Shown piece by piece: positions 54,450 through 64,000 of a stretch of DNA of 64,000 bases. Both the position numbers and the translations under genes were made by a program. How positions within the stretch are numbered: position 1 is the first letter of the stretch; every line of letters starts with the position of its first letter. This DNA comes from Acaryochloris sp. IP29b_bin.148 (GTDB lineage Bacteria > Cyanobacteriota > Cyanobacteriia > Thermosynechococcales > Thermosynechococcaceae). Location: the NCBI RefSeq assembly GCF_028285565.1, contig NZ_JANQOY010000090.1, positions 62,001 through 126,000 of the forward strand. The letters run 5' to 3'. Under the pieces are notes generated by a model. The model was not told the origin of the DNA and did not search any database. It was given only the letters and a program-made list of their open reading frames with translations.

Positions 54450-54671
54450 ATGAGTATATCTACTAAAACGCCACAAGCAACCCTCTCTTTAGCAGATGTT
54501 TTTGTTCCTAAAGCGGCTCAATGGGTACAACTGCGTGATTGCCTCTCTGAATACAGCGCAGATACTGCATTATTGCTGTGCGAAGCTGAAAAAGATCGCT
54601 GGGTGGCCTGGGTCCCTGGCTTTGGCCAAGCCACATTGGAGCGATCGCAACTCTTGCAAGCGATTGATTAG
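54450..54671 (+). CDS. Small conserved-looking hypothetical protein
   Basis: A 73-residue soluble protein starting MSISTKTPQATLSLADVFVP, with Cys in RDCLSEYSAD and ALLLCEAEKD and ending in LERSQLLQAID. No domain is recognised. It stands upstream of a bidirectional terminator at 54817-54853. The ATG at 54450 follows GTG at 54447. Either could start the frame. Confidence 0.55.
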   Translation: MSISTKTPQATLSLADVFVPKAAQWVQLRDCLSEYSADTALLLCEAEKDRWVAWVPGFGQATLERSQLLQAID

Positions 54672-54816
54672 ATCGACCTAAATATTGCTGTCAGAACCTC
54701 AGATGCTCTGAGCATAGGCAACCCACAAAATCATGAGTCAAAGCGATGGACATAACAATTTCGCCTCGCTCTTGATCTACTCAGAGTTTTTCAGCCACGA
54801 CCGCTTTTTTTCAGAC

Positions 54817-54853
54817 AAAAAGCCTCCAGATCTTGATAGATTGGAGGCTTTTT
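54817..54853. terminator. Bidirectional terminator
   Basis: AAAAAGCCTCCA and TGGAGGCTTTTT form a twelve-base stem with T-runs on both sides, between convergent genes at 54450 and 54879. Confidence 0.9.
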
Positions 54854-54878
54854 GTGTTGATGACTGCGGTATCAAGCG

Positions 54879-55322
54879 CTAGTTCAGCTGATGCTGCTCT
54901 TGCTCTAACATCTGAATCAGTCCTTGGTCACCTTTAAGCTTGGCTACGGCTAGGCGGTGCTCCAAGGTTTGGCGAATAAAGGTATTGTGCACCTTCTCTA
55001 ATTCAGACACATCGCGAATACCCAAGCGACCCGTCGGTCTAGCGTAATTCATCGCAGAACCCACAGCAATCGATTTGGGAACCACATCAGGAATCTTAGG
55101 TGTGGTCGTTTGTACATGTTCACGGGGCATGTCTGTGCTCACACCCGATCCATACTCAACGCCACGATACTTCAGTTGATGCGTGGGTTGATGGAGATGA
55201 GTCGTTGCATAATTCCGTCGGCGCATTGGCATTCCGCGATAATGCCCGATGATTTCAGTTTCAGTGACTTCTAGCGAGGGGGAAACGTGGTTATACTCGA
55301 CACCACGATAGGAATACTTCAT
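54879..55322 (-). CDS. DUF4278 domain protein
   Basis: Repeated YRGxxY motifs are seen: KYSYRGVEYNH, HYRGMPMRRRNY and LKYRGVEYGSG. This is typical of the cyanobacterial DUF4278 family, whose function is unknown. The C-terminal part is a charged helix (LEKVHNTFIRQTLEHRLAVAKLKGDQGLIQML). The start is MKYSYRGVEYNHVSP at 55322. Confidence 0.85.
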   Translation of the reverse strand: MKYSYRGVEYNHVSPSLEVTETEIIGHYRGMPMRRRNYATTHLHQPTHQLKYRGVEYGSGVSTDMPREHVQTTTPKIPDVVPKSIAVGSAMNYARPTGRLGIRDVSELEKVHNTFIRQTLEHRLAVAKLKGDQGLIQMLEQEQHQLN

Positions 55323-55716
55323 AGTTGGCCTCCGACCTAATATTCAAGAAAGATATTGATTGAGGCGCGTTCCTTCAGGTAATTGCCTTACTTCCGTCTT
55401 GCGGCCCCACCCTTGAAAGGAATCAAACGGATAAGTGATGCAAGATGAACGATTTATTTCTGTATCTAATGATACCCTTTTCAAATTAGAACCTGACAAA
55501 GAGAAGCTTATCTAAAGCTTAAAATTTGCTTAAGCCTTTTGATTCGTCTCCTGGTTAAGACAGAATTTTCAAGCGAGCATCACCATTTCCAGACTGATAT
55601 TCTCCCCAGGCCGTTCCCACTGAAAAGACTGCATTCTGCGGCATGCTGGCATAAAAAAACAGCCTGCAGAATCGCAGACTGTTAGAGAAGACTCAAGGTC
55701 TTAGACCAGCAAAGGC
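55323..55716. other. 394-base stretch between groEL and DUF4278 gene
   Basis: It contains the groEL terminator (55658-55683) and, on its left, the promoter region of the DUF4278 gene. No gene was seen. Confidence 0.5.
55658..55683 (-). terminator. Rho-independent terminator of groEL
   Basis: On the minus strand AACAGTCTGC and GCAGGCTGTT form a stem with one G:T pair, followed by a run of seven T. It lies 33 bases after the groEL stop. Confidence 0.85.
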
Positions 55717-57420
<1,704 letters not shown>

Positions 57421-57461
57421 TCAGTGAATTACACACAACGTTTTTTATCGTTTTCAGCAAA

Positions 57462-57488
57462 CTAGCACTCTCAAGAGGAGAGTGCTAA
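57462..57488. promoter_or_regulatory. CIRCE element upstream of groEL
   Basis: CTAGCACTC, nine bases, then GAGTGCTAA is the HrcA operator pattern TTAGCACTC-N9-GAGTGCTAA with one changed end base. It lies 69 bases before the groEL ATG. Confidence 0.9.
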
Positions 57489-57682
57489 ATCTGAGCTAAC
57501 CCATTGTAGCCCCAAGGCCCGAACTAAAATATCGGGTTATTGTGCAGATAACCGAACTTCTGCGGATGGGCTGGCACCCCAATGAAATAATCTGCTGGCA
57601 CCAGTCTCTCCTCACATTGATAGGGCTTGCAGTATGCTGCTGCTATAACTGACATAGAGTTCTTGCTGGATGCGACAAAATC

Positions 57683-58237
57683 ATGATCTCAACAGATCTA
57701 AGACGATTGAGCGTACAGGACTACCATCGGATGGTAGAGGTGGGTATCTTAACCCCAGACGAACGGGTAGAGTTAATTGCGGGGCAGTTGTATCACATGG
57801 CTGCTAAAGGAACGGCCCACAGCGCAGCCATGACCCGAATCGCAAGAGTTTTGAGTCAAGTATTAGGTGAGCAGGCATTATTGCGGTTCCAAGACCCTGT
57901 GCAATTAAACAATAATTCTGAGCCAGAACCAGATATTGCAGTTGTTGCCCTCAATCCGCGAGACTACGAAGATCATCACCCTAATCCTGATGAAATCCAT
58001 TTGTTAATAGAAGTCTCTGATCGAACTTTCAAGCGAGATCAAACACTCAAGGCCAGAGTTTATGCTCAATCCAATATCACAGACTATTGGATCTGGGATG
58101 TCTCTGATCAGCAGCTATGGGTTTTGCGCCATCCGTCCCCTACGGGTTACCAGCAAGAGATAACCTTATCTGCTGAAGATACTATTTCTCCTATTGCATT
58201 CCCTAAGTGCATTATCTCTTTTGCCAGCTTTCTGTGA
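57683..58237 (+). CDS. Uma2 family (DUF820) protein
   Basis: The fold motifs EPDIAVVALNPRDYEDHH, IHLLIEVSDRTFKRDQTLK and the following Lys are the PD-(D/E)xK-like core of the family. At 184 residues it has no coiled-coil tail, unlike the copy at 6657. A role in DNA metabolism or stress is suggested by the fold, but not demonstrated. It is divergent from groEL and shares the promoter region that contains CIRCE. Confidence 0.88.
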   Translation: MISTDLRRLSVQDYHRMVEVGILTPDERVELIAGQLYHMAAKGTAHSAAMTRIARVLSQVLGEQALLRFQDPVQLNNNSEPEPDIAVVALNPRDYEDHHPNPDEIHLLIEVSDRTFKRDQTLKARVYAQSNITDYWIWDVSDQQLWVLRHPSPTGYQQEITLSAEDTISPIAFPKCIISFASFL

Positions 58238-58247
58238 AATTGGGGGT

Positions 58248-58904
58248 TTAAGGGCGATTTCCCTGAAAATATTCATAGAAACCTTGCACGTTTTGCGCTC
58301 CTTCAACGCCCATCGGCAAAAAGTTAGGTTGAGCTTCGACTTGAGACAGCCATTTTTCGATTGCTGGATAGTCAGCTAAATTGAAACCAGATTCATTGGC
58401 AGTGCGCGTATAAGGATAGAGTGCGTAATCAGCGACTGTACATCGATCGGATGCTAGCCACAAATGCGACTGCAACTGCTGCTCTAATACTAGAAGAGCA
58501 TGACGGGCTTTGGGTTTCAGGCTTTGGATATGTTTGGTATATTTGTGGGGATCTTTGACATAGCGGCTTAAGTGGCGGATAACTGCCAAAGTCGGTTCAT
58601 GACTGTACTGCTCGAAAAATAACCAGCGCAGAACCTCCGTTTGGGTTCGAGTATCGTCAGGCCATAACCTCGTATCTTTGGCGAAATAAAATAGAATCGC
58701 ATTTGACTCGGACAGCACATCACCACTTTCAAGCAGTAGAACTGGAAACTTACCCATAGGGTTCAGCTTCAGCAATTCTGGTCGTTTGGTTTCGCCTTTT
58801 GCCTGACTAACCTCAACTCGAAGAAATGGCTGATTAATAAAACGCAAAATTAATTGCACTTTATGAACATTACCAGAGGCCAAACTGCCAAAAAGTGTGA
58901 TCAC
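58248..58904 (-). CDS. Glutathione S-transferase family protein
   Basis: The N-terminal thioredoxin-like domain begins MITLFGSLASGNVHKVQLILRFINQPF, with the characteristic PMGKFPVLLLESGDVLSESNAILFYFA, including the conserved cis-Pro and the ES glutathione-binding pair. The helical C-terminal domain follows. It conjugates or reduces with glutathione, and the substrate is not predictable. It converges with the preceding Uma2 gene with 10 bases between. Confidence 0.92.
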   Translation of the reverse strand: MITLFGSLASGNVHKVQLILRFINQPFLRVEVSQAKGETKRPELLKLNPMGKFPVLLLESGDVLSESNAILFYFAKDTRLWPDDTRTQTEVLRWLFFEQYSHEPTLAVIRHLSRYVKDPHKYTKHIQSLKPKARHALLVLEQQLQSHLWLASDRCTVADYALYPYTRTANESGFNLADYPAIEKWLSQVEAQPNFLPMGVEGAQNVQGFYEYFQGNRP

Positions 58905-59065
58905 TAATCATCTCTCCGACAACAGAAATAGTAATGAACTCTGCCACAGATACCATTTCCTCCTTTACACGTTCCTGAGTGCATTATCTTTATTGCCAGC
59001 TTGCTTTGAGTTCTGGTATGGACCAACAGTAAATTAGTAAAGACAAGATCATTTCGCCAAAGCTT

Positions 59066-59671
59066 ATGCTGACTAGACAGCGACTTCTGCTTATTGGTGG
59101 TGCGTCCCATGTAGGCAAATCAACCCTTGCTCAGTGTCTAGCTTCTCATCTCAATTGGACTTACCTTGCCACAGATAAACTAGCCCGCCATCCTGGACGG
59201 CCTTGGCGAGTGGGGCGTAAAGACATTCCCAGTCATGTAGCTAGGCACTATCAACGACTGGCTGCTGATGAATTGCTCCAAGATGTTCTCAGGCACTATA
59301 GAGAGAATGTGTGGCCGACTATTGAACATATTGTTGTTGGTCATGCCAATGATGCATCTTCAGACAAAGTAGTCATAGAAGGATCAGCCCTATTGCCAGA
59401 TTTGGTCAAGACTTTGGACTTTGACAGTATTTCTGCTATTTGGCTAACGGCTAGTAATGGATTTTTGAAACAGAGAATCTACTCTAACAGCGAATATGAA
59501 ACAAAATCCTCGCATGAGAGACTTTTGATAGACAAGTTCTTAGAGCGCAATAACCTATTCAATGAACAGATAATCGAAACTGTCCACCGACTGGGCTTAG
59601 CAAGCTTGAAGGTAGAAGATGAATCGACTTTGGATAGTCTGAAGAACATATGTTTGTCATCATTACTTTAA
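59066..59671 (+). CDS. P-loop kinase-like protein
   Basis: Residues 11-20 are the Walker A motif GGASHVGKST, so it is a nucleotide-binding protein. The body resembles small P-loop kinases, such as 2-phosphoglycerate kinase-like or shikimate-kinase-like members (LNWTYLATDKLARHPGRPW, and VIEGSALLPDLV). The phosphate acceptor is not predictable. A strong hairpin directly follows the stop codon. Confidence 0.75.
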   Translation: MLTRQRLLLIGGASHVGKSTLAQCLASHLNWTYLATDKLARHPGRPWRVGRKDIPSHVARHYQRLAADELLQDVLRHYRENVWPTIEHIVVGHANDASSDKVVIEGSALLPDLVKTLDFDSISAIWLTASNGFLKQRIYSNSEYETKSSHERLLIDKFLERNNLFNEQIIETVHRLGLASLKVEDESTLDSLKNICLSSLL

Positions 59672-59705
59672 GCTCCACCCAAACTCTGAGAGTTTGGGTG
59701 GAGCT
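59671..59705. terminator. Perfect 16-base-stem hairpin after the P-loop kinase gene
   Basis: AGCTCCACCCAAACTC and GAGTTTGGGTGGAGCT flank TGA. It begins at the last base of the stop codon. No T-run follows on either strand, so it may be a stable transcript end or a processing site. Confidence 0.6.
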
Positions 59706-59740
59706 GCTGTAAAAGCCATACCTTGCAAGGCAATTTAGCC

Positions 59741-60367
59741 CTAGAGAAGATACAGAATCAGAAATAAAATAATCCAAATTACATCCACAAAGTGCCAGTA
59801 GACTTCAGTGGCTTCAATGCCAAAATGGCTCGTTTCAGAATAATGACCGGGAACTCGTGAACGCCATAGCACGGCTGACATCAACAGGAGGCCCACAAAC
59901 ACATGTAATCCGTGGAACCCTGTTAACAGATAGAAGGTACTGGCAAACAGGTTGGTGGTGAGTCCAAAGCCCAAATGATTGTATTCATACACCTGGCCTG
60001 CGAGGAACGTGGCTCCCATGGCAATGGTGATTGCAAACCACAAGCGGGCGGCTTTGACATCCCCACTTTTTTTTATCGCGGTATCAGCCTTATGGATGAC
60101 AAAACTACTGGAAATCAGAATGATGGTGTTGATGCCAGGGAGCATCAATTCTAGTTCTTCTGTGCCCTCCGGTGGCCACTCAGGGGTCACCACCCGAAAG
60201 GCAAAATAGGCCACAAAGAGTCCCAGAAATAACATGCTTTCCGAGACCAAGAACACAATAAACCCGAAAAGTCGCAAATCGGGATGCTCACTATGGTGCT
60301 CAGCGGTTTCCACCGTTGCGGCATAGGCGATGTCGGCTTGATTTTGATCGGCTGTTGAACCTTGCAT
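59741..60367 (-). CDS. ctaE: Cytochrome c oxidase subunit III
   Basis: A 208-residue membrane protein with five spans and the family blocks FGFIVFLVSESMLFLGLFVAYFAFR, FLAGQVYEYNHLGFG and TGFHGLHVFVGLLLM. It is the third subunit of the aa3-type terminal oxidase, coded downstream of ctaD on the same strand (42 bases). The oxidase reduces O2 and pumps protons. Confidence 0.95.
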   Translation of the reverse strand: MQGSTADQNQADIAYAATVETAEHHSEHPDLRLFGFIVFLVSESMLFLGLFVAYFAFRVVTPEWPPEGTEELELMLPGINTIILISSSFVIHKADTAIKKSGDVKAARLWFAITIAMGATFLAGQVYEYNHLGFGLTTNLFASTFYLLTGFHGLHVFVGLLLMSAVLWRSRVPGHYSETSHFGIEATEVYWHFVDVIWIILFLILYLL

Positions 60368-60409
60368 AGGTATCCAATGTTGCTAACGTGTTCAGGTTTA
60401 AGGAGGGTA

Positions 60410-62074
60410 TTACTCTAAGCTGTCAGCTGCCAGGGCTGGGGCAGGCGCTAGGGTGGCCGCCACAAAATCGAGGGCCTTGGGCGTCCCATAATCATAGGGA
60501 CCAATCGCTAAAACGGGATCTTCCTCAAAGTTCTCTACGGGTGGGGGGGAAGGAACCGTCCACTCTAACGTCAGTCCTTTCCAAGGATTACTGTTGGCTC
60601 TGGGACCTGCCAGCCAGCTCCACACCGCATTGACCACAAAGGGAATCGTCGATGTCGCCAAGATATAGGACCCAATCGTACACACGACATTCAAAGCTGC
60701 AAACTTCGGATCATATTCGGCAATCCGACGATTCATCCCTTGCAATCCCAAGACATGCATGGGCAAAAAGCAAATGTTGAAGCCCACAAAGGTCATGGCA
60801 AAATGCACCTTGCCCCAGAATTCATTCAGCATCCGCCCGGTCATTTTGGGAAACCAGTGATAGAGCCCGGCATAGATGCCAAATACACTGCCGCCAAATA
60901 AGACGTAATGCAGGTGAGCCACGACAAAATAGGTATCGTGTACGTGGATATCAAAGGGCACCGAGGCCACCATCACCCCGCTGAGGCCACCGACCACAAA
61001 CATGGAGACAAAGGCCATCCCAAACAGCATGGCGCTGCATAAGTTGAGCTTGCCGCCCCAGACCGTTGCCACCCAGCTAAACACCTTAATACCCGTGGGT
61101 ACGGCGATCACCATCGTAGCAATCATAAAGAACATCCGTAGCCAGTCGGGGGTGCCACTGGTAAACATATGGTGGGCCCAGACAATTAACCCCAGAAAGC
61201 TAATGGCAATACTGGAATAGGCAATCGCTTGATAACCAAAAATAGGCTTACGAGCATGGACGGGCAGAATTTCTGAGATTAAGCCAAAGGCCGGCAGAAT
61301 CATGATGTAAACCGCCGGGTGGGAATAAAACCAGAACATATGCTGGTAGACAATCGGATCACCACCCCCTGCTGGGTTAAAGAAATTGGTGCCGACCAAT
61401 AAGTCAAAGCCCAACAACACCATTGCCCCACTCAAAACAGGGGTTGCCACCAGCTGCAAAGCAGAGGTGGCCAACATGGCCCAGCAAAACAGGGGCATAT
61501 CATTTAAGGTCATGCTGGGAATCCGCATCTTCAGGATGGTGACCAGGAAGTTCAACCCCGCCATAATCGATGACGTTCCCAGGAGAATCACGCCTAGAAT
61601 CCAGATAGCTTCTCCGGCTTTATTGGTCATTAAGCTCAGGGGAGGGTAGGAGGTCCAACCTGCAGCAGCGGGTCCCACGAAGAAGCTACACAACAACAAA
61701 ATGCTAGTGGGTGGGATGATCCAAAATGCGATCGCATTCAGTTTCGGGAACGCCATATCCCTAGCCCCAATCATCAGCGGCACCAAAAAATTGCCAAAGC
61801 CCCCCGTCAAGGTGGGAATGATCCACAAAAAGATCATGATCGTGGCATGCATGGTGAACAGTTCGTTATAGGTCTCTCGTGGCACAAAATCTGAAGCTGG
61901 CGTCGCCAACTCAGTCCGTACCAATTCTGCCAAGAGTCCACCAATCAGATAGAACACAAAGCTCGTGACCAGATATTGAATACCAATCACCTTGTGGTCT
62001 GTACTGAAGCTGAAGTATTCGCGCCAAGGCGTCACCTCTACTTCTTCTAGATGGGGTGCTTGCGCTTCCGTCAT
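60410..62074 (-). CDS. ctaD: Cytochrome c oxidase subunit I
   Basis: The 554-residue subunit contains the heme a and heme a3/CuB ligands in the standard layout: the early low-spin heme His (FTMHATIMIFLW), then FWFYSHPAVYIMILPAFG, WAHHMFTSGTPDW, and VAHLHYVLFGGSVFG. The VYIM Tyr cross-linked to the CuB His is present. It lies between ctaC and ctaE, one operon. Confidence 0.97.
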   Translation of the reverse strand: MTEAQAPHLEEVEVTPWREYFSFSTDHKVIGIQYLVTSFVFYLIGGLLAELVRTELATPASDFVPRETYNELFTMHATIMIFLWIIPTLTGGFGNFLVPLMIGARDMAFPKLNAIAFWIIPPTSILLLCSFFVGPAAAGWTSYPPLSLMTNKAGEAIWILGVILLGTSSIMAGLNFLVTILKMRIPSMTLNDMPLFCWAMLATSALQLVATPVLSGAMVLLGFDLLVGTNFFNPAGGGDPIVYQHMFWFYSHPAVYIMILPAFGLISEILPVHARKPIFGYQAIAYSSIAISFLGLIVWAHHMFTSGTPDWLRMFFMIATMVIAVPTGIKVFSWVATVWGGKLNLCSAMLFGMAFVSMFVVGGLSGVMVASVPFDIHVHDTYFVVAHLHYVLFGGSVFGIYAGLYHWFPKMTGRMLNEFWGKVHFAMTFVGFNICFLPMHVLGLQGMNRRIAEYDPKFAALNVVCTIGSYILATSTIPFVVNAVWSWLAGPRANSNPWKGLTLEWTVPSPPPVENFEEDPVLAIGPYDYGTPKALDFVAATLAPAPALAADSLE

Positions 62075-62138
62075 AAATCAATCCTTTAACCCGGGGTGAT
62101 CACAGAAATGTCTTGTCGTCAAAATTTAAGTAGCGCTG

Positions 62139-63125
62139 TCAGGACGCTGAATGGGAGTGGCCGGCCTGAGCTAAATCCGACTGATGGGGGTCATGCAGGT
62201 GATCAGGTAGACCCATCGCCGCAGCATGGTGTTCTAAGGGGGACGCGGTTACAGATTGAGCGACCGTCTCCCTCGACGTATTCGCTACGAGCTGACTATC
62301 CACCCAAGCTTGGTACTCAGGACCGGAGTGAACAATGGAGCGGGTTTTCATCGCTCCGTGATATGCCCCACATAACTCGGCGCAAATCACGGGATAAACC
62401 CCTTCTTCTGTGGGCTGAAAATTCAAATGAGTGACCTGCCCAGGGACCGCATCTTGCTTCAAGCGAAACTCAGGCACCCAAAAGGCATGAATCACATCCC
62501 TCGCCGTAATGTTGAGGGTTACGGGACGATTCACGGGTAGATGGAGTTCACCAGAGATGATGCCCGTATCGGGATATGTAAATAGCCAAGCATATTGCAA
62601 ACCATCTACATTGACCTGCAATGGTTCAACGGTTTCAGTTGCAACCGCTTGGCTGAGTGCGCCAGAAGGCATCTGACCTTGATCAGTAACCATGGTGGCG
62701 GCATCTGCATCAGCCACCTGTTCCATATCGCCATGCTGATGGGCCATATTATGAGATCCCATCGTACCGACGCTATCAATACTCTGATAGACATCGAAAC
62801 TGTAGATTCCCAACCACAGCACTAGCATTGCAGGAATAGCAGTCCAGACAATTTCTAAAGGCACATTGCCATGCACGGGTTCAGCATCCGTCTGATCATC
62901 TGACTTACGGCGAAACGCAAATAAGGAATATAGCAACGCCCCTTGAACAATCAGAAATAGGCCCGTGGCAATGGCCATCATCGCTGCGAATAAGCGATCG
63001 ATTTCGGCTGCTTCAGATGCTGCAGCGATGGGTAGTAATACATCATTGTTTTGACTGACCCAAAGACTCGCAAGGGTAATTAAAATCCCAATAATTAAGG
63101 TGAGAATCGCCGTTGGAACTTTCAC
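62139..63125 (-). CDS. ctaC: Cytochrome c oxidase subunit II
   Basis: The protein has two N-terminal membrane spans and a periplasmic CuA domain with CAELCGAYHGAMKTRSIV. The domain also has the upstream NLQFQPTEEGVYPVICAELCG type arrangement, providing the Cys, His, Glu and Met ligands. A His-rich linker (HNMAHQHGDM) lies between the spans and the CuA domain. A second His-rich tail (HHAAAMGLPDHLHDPHQSD) ends the protein. ctaC is the first gene of the minus-strand cluster with ctaD 64 bases downstream. The sequence is complete. Confidence 0.95.
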   Translation of the reverse strand: MKVPTAILTLIIGILITLASLWVSQNNDVLLPIAAASEAAEIDRLFAAMMAIATGLFLIVQGALLYSLFAFRRKSDDQTDAEPVHGNVPLEIVWTAIPAMLVLWLGIYSFDVYQSIDSVGTMGSHNMAHQHGDMEQVADADAATMVTDQGQMPSGALSQAVATETVEPLQVNVDGLQYAWLFTYPDTGIISGELHLPVNRPVTLNITARDVIHAFWVPEFRLKQDAVPGQVTHLNFQPTEEGVYPVICAELCGAYHGAMKTRSIVHSGPEYQAWVDSQLVANTSRETVAQSVTASPLEHHAAAMGLPDHLHDPHQSDLAQAGHSHSAS

Positions 63126-63411
63126 AGTGATTTTCCTGTAGTGATAGAGCGGATATCAGGCCAAACAATAAGAAGACTTCAACACCTATTTAGGACCTTC
63201 AACATCACCTACTACGGTAGATCAGCTCACTCGGTAAGGTGGAACTCTGATCAGCAGTCTTAGGCTTTTCTTTGGGATCCTGACAAGACAACAGACACTA
63301 CTATCTTGGCAGTTGATTCATAAGTTTGGAGATGACTGAACCTTAAAGTTTCCTTACAAAAATCTATGTCTTTCTATCTTTCAGTAGAACCCTTAAAAAA
63401 AGGTAATATCC

Positions 63412-63585
63412 ATGACAGTGCAGATTAACCTGCAACACTTGTGTAGCAATATGTTTCAGGTCATTCCAGCTTCAGGAAAATACTGGTTACAGTGTAACTA
63501 TTCGAATCAAGTGCTTTATAGAGTACTAGCAGTGAGTATTCAAAAGTTTATAACTGCAGATGTGGTTACACTCTCCTTCCTATAG
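63412..63585 (+). CDS. Putative 57-residue ORF upstream of ctaA
   Basis: The frame from the ATG at 63412 starts MTVQINLQHLCSNMFQVIPA and ends at TAG 63583-63585, 14 bases before the ctaA start. AAAGG at 63399-63403 lies eight bases before the ATG. The product has two Cys and is not clearly hydrophobic. I do not recognise it. It may be a leader peptide or small protein of the ctaA operon. Chance cannot be excluded. Confidence 0.4.
   Translation: MTVQINLQHLCSNMFQVIPASGKYWLQCNYSNQVLYRVLAVSIQKFITADVVTLSFL
63486..63498. promoter_or_regulatory. Perfect 13-base palindrome upstream of ctaA
   Basis: GTTACA and TGTAAC flank a single G. It lies about 100 bases before the ctaA start and inside the small ORF at 63412-63585. 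The palindrome could be an operator or could be a chance feature of the coding sequence. Confidence 0.35.
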
Positions 63586-63599
63586 TTGTTGAAATATTT

Positions 63600-64000
63600 A
63601 TGGCCGAGATATTACAGAACCATTCCCCAGCTACGAATGCTGGGGGTAAAACTCCGTCCCATTTCCTGAGCTACGCGTTCTTCGGCATGGCCACCTTGAC
63701 GCTGTTTTTGATGGCTTTAGGTAGCGCCACACGGGTGATGAATGCAGGACTATCCTGCCCAGATTGGCCTTTATGCTACGGAGAGTTCGTCCCCAAAGAG
63801 CAAATGAATCTCCAAGTTTTCTTAGAGTGGTTTCATCGTCTGATTGCGTCTTCTCTCGGCTGTTTGATGATTGTGTTAACCGGCGTGACCTGGTGGTTGA
63901 AATCACGATTACCCAAATGGTTGCCTGCTCTAACAACCCTCTGTCTAGGTTTGATTATCTTTCAAGGGGTACTAGGAGGCCTAACCGTCACTCAACTGCT
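63600..64000 (+). CDS. ctaA: Heme A synthase CtaA (COX15 family), N-terminal part
   Basis: The frame starts at the ATG at 63600 and stays open to the window end, so the gene is truncated at 3'. The translation MAEILQNHSPATNAGGKTPS leads into a first membrane span (AFFGMATLTLFLMALGSATR), then GLSCPDWPLCYGEFVP with a Cys pair, EWFHRLIAS with a heme-ligand His, and FQGVLGGLTV. These are family signatures. It converts heme O to heme A for the oxidase coded divergently next to it (ctaCDE). Confidence 0.93.
   Translation, partial: MAEILQNHSPATNAGGKTPSHFLSYAFFGMATLTLFLMALGSATRVMNAGLSCPDWPLCYGEFVPKEQMNLQVFLEWFHRLIASSLGCLMIVLTGVTWWLKSRLPKWLPALTTLCLGLIIFQGVLGGLTVTQL

Overview
The window is a typical cyanobacterial chromosome segment. 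Lineage markers are a clpR-clpP pair, a cyanobacterial-type Hfq next to dapF, a cyAbrB regulator, two high-light-inducible (Hli) proteins with HLR1 boxes, an RpaB-like response regulator, a phytol-kinase-like protein, DUF4278 and Uma2 proteins, and HIP1 palindromes (GCGATCGC, for example at 426, 829, 2696 and 36092). Gene content and protein style recall Acaryochloris or a close relative, but that genus guess is inference. There is no transposase, phage, CRISPR array or rRNA operon. Recent decay shows as two genes each interrupted by one in-frame stop.

Layout. 1-5 kb: end of a DJ-1/PfpI gene, glgX, and an epimerase-like protein fused to a STAS domain. 5-6.5 kb: clpR-clpP on the minus strand. 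6.6-8.8 kb: a Uma2 protein, then a methyltransferase overlapping a RidA/PchB-like fusion gene. 8.8-11.4 kb: an ABC-2 exporter, divergent from a tiny membrane-peptide ORF and a GNAT gene. 12-18.8 kb: dapF, hfq, an M23 peptidase, TRAP permeases, an SRPBCC protein, cyAbrB and moaC. 18.9-31 kb: tRNA-Arg, an aldonolactone-oxidase-like flavoprotein, tag, a YHS lipoprotein, a haemagglutinin-type secreted protein, a flavoprotein preceded by an overlapping Cys-containing micro-ORF, a Sua5/TsaC protein, thiO, a phytol-kinase-like protein, a secreted RGPNGAA-repeat protein and a PEP-CTERM protein. 31-40 kb: GNAT, a molybdopterin oxidoreductase, small membrane proteins, MAPEG, a peroxiredoxin divergent from a LysR regulator, a methyltransferase-fold protein, a cupin, and a DUF1800/DUF1501 pair with DUF1501 interrupted. 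40-43.2 kb: a light/stress block with a group 2 sigma factor, hli, an RpaB-like regulator and a second hli. 43-54 kb: mixed enzymes, an interrupted S66 peptidase, an SbcD-like nuclease, a desaturase with a small membrane partner, a protease-TPR protein and a CsgG-like protein. 54-64 kb: DUF4278, groEL with CIRCE, Uma2, GST, a P-loop protein, and ctaCDE with the start of ctaA.

Genes that appear to act together: ctaCDE with ctaA (terminal oxidase and its heme A); clpR-clpP (mixed protease core); the ABC pair; the TRAP pair; peroxiredoxin and LysR (a possible redox switch); the RpaB-like regulator and two hli genes (high-light response); the methyltransferase and RidA/PchB fusion (chorismate-linked chemistry); and the micro-ORF with its flavoprotein (possible peptide-modifying unit). 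Several small genes of 26-57 codons were found by reading the sequence directly.
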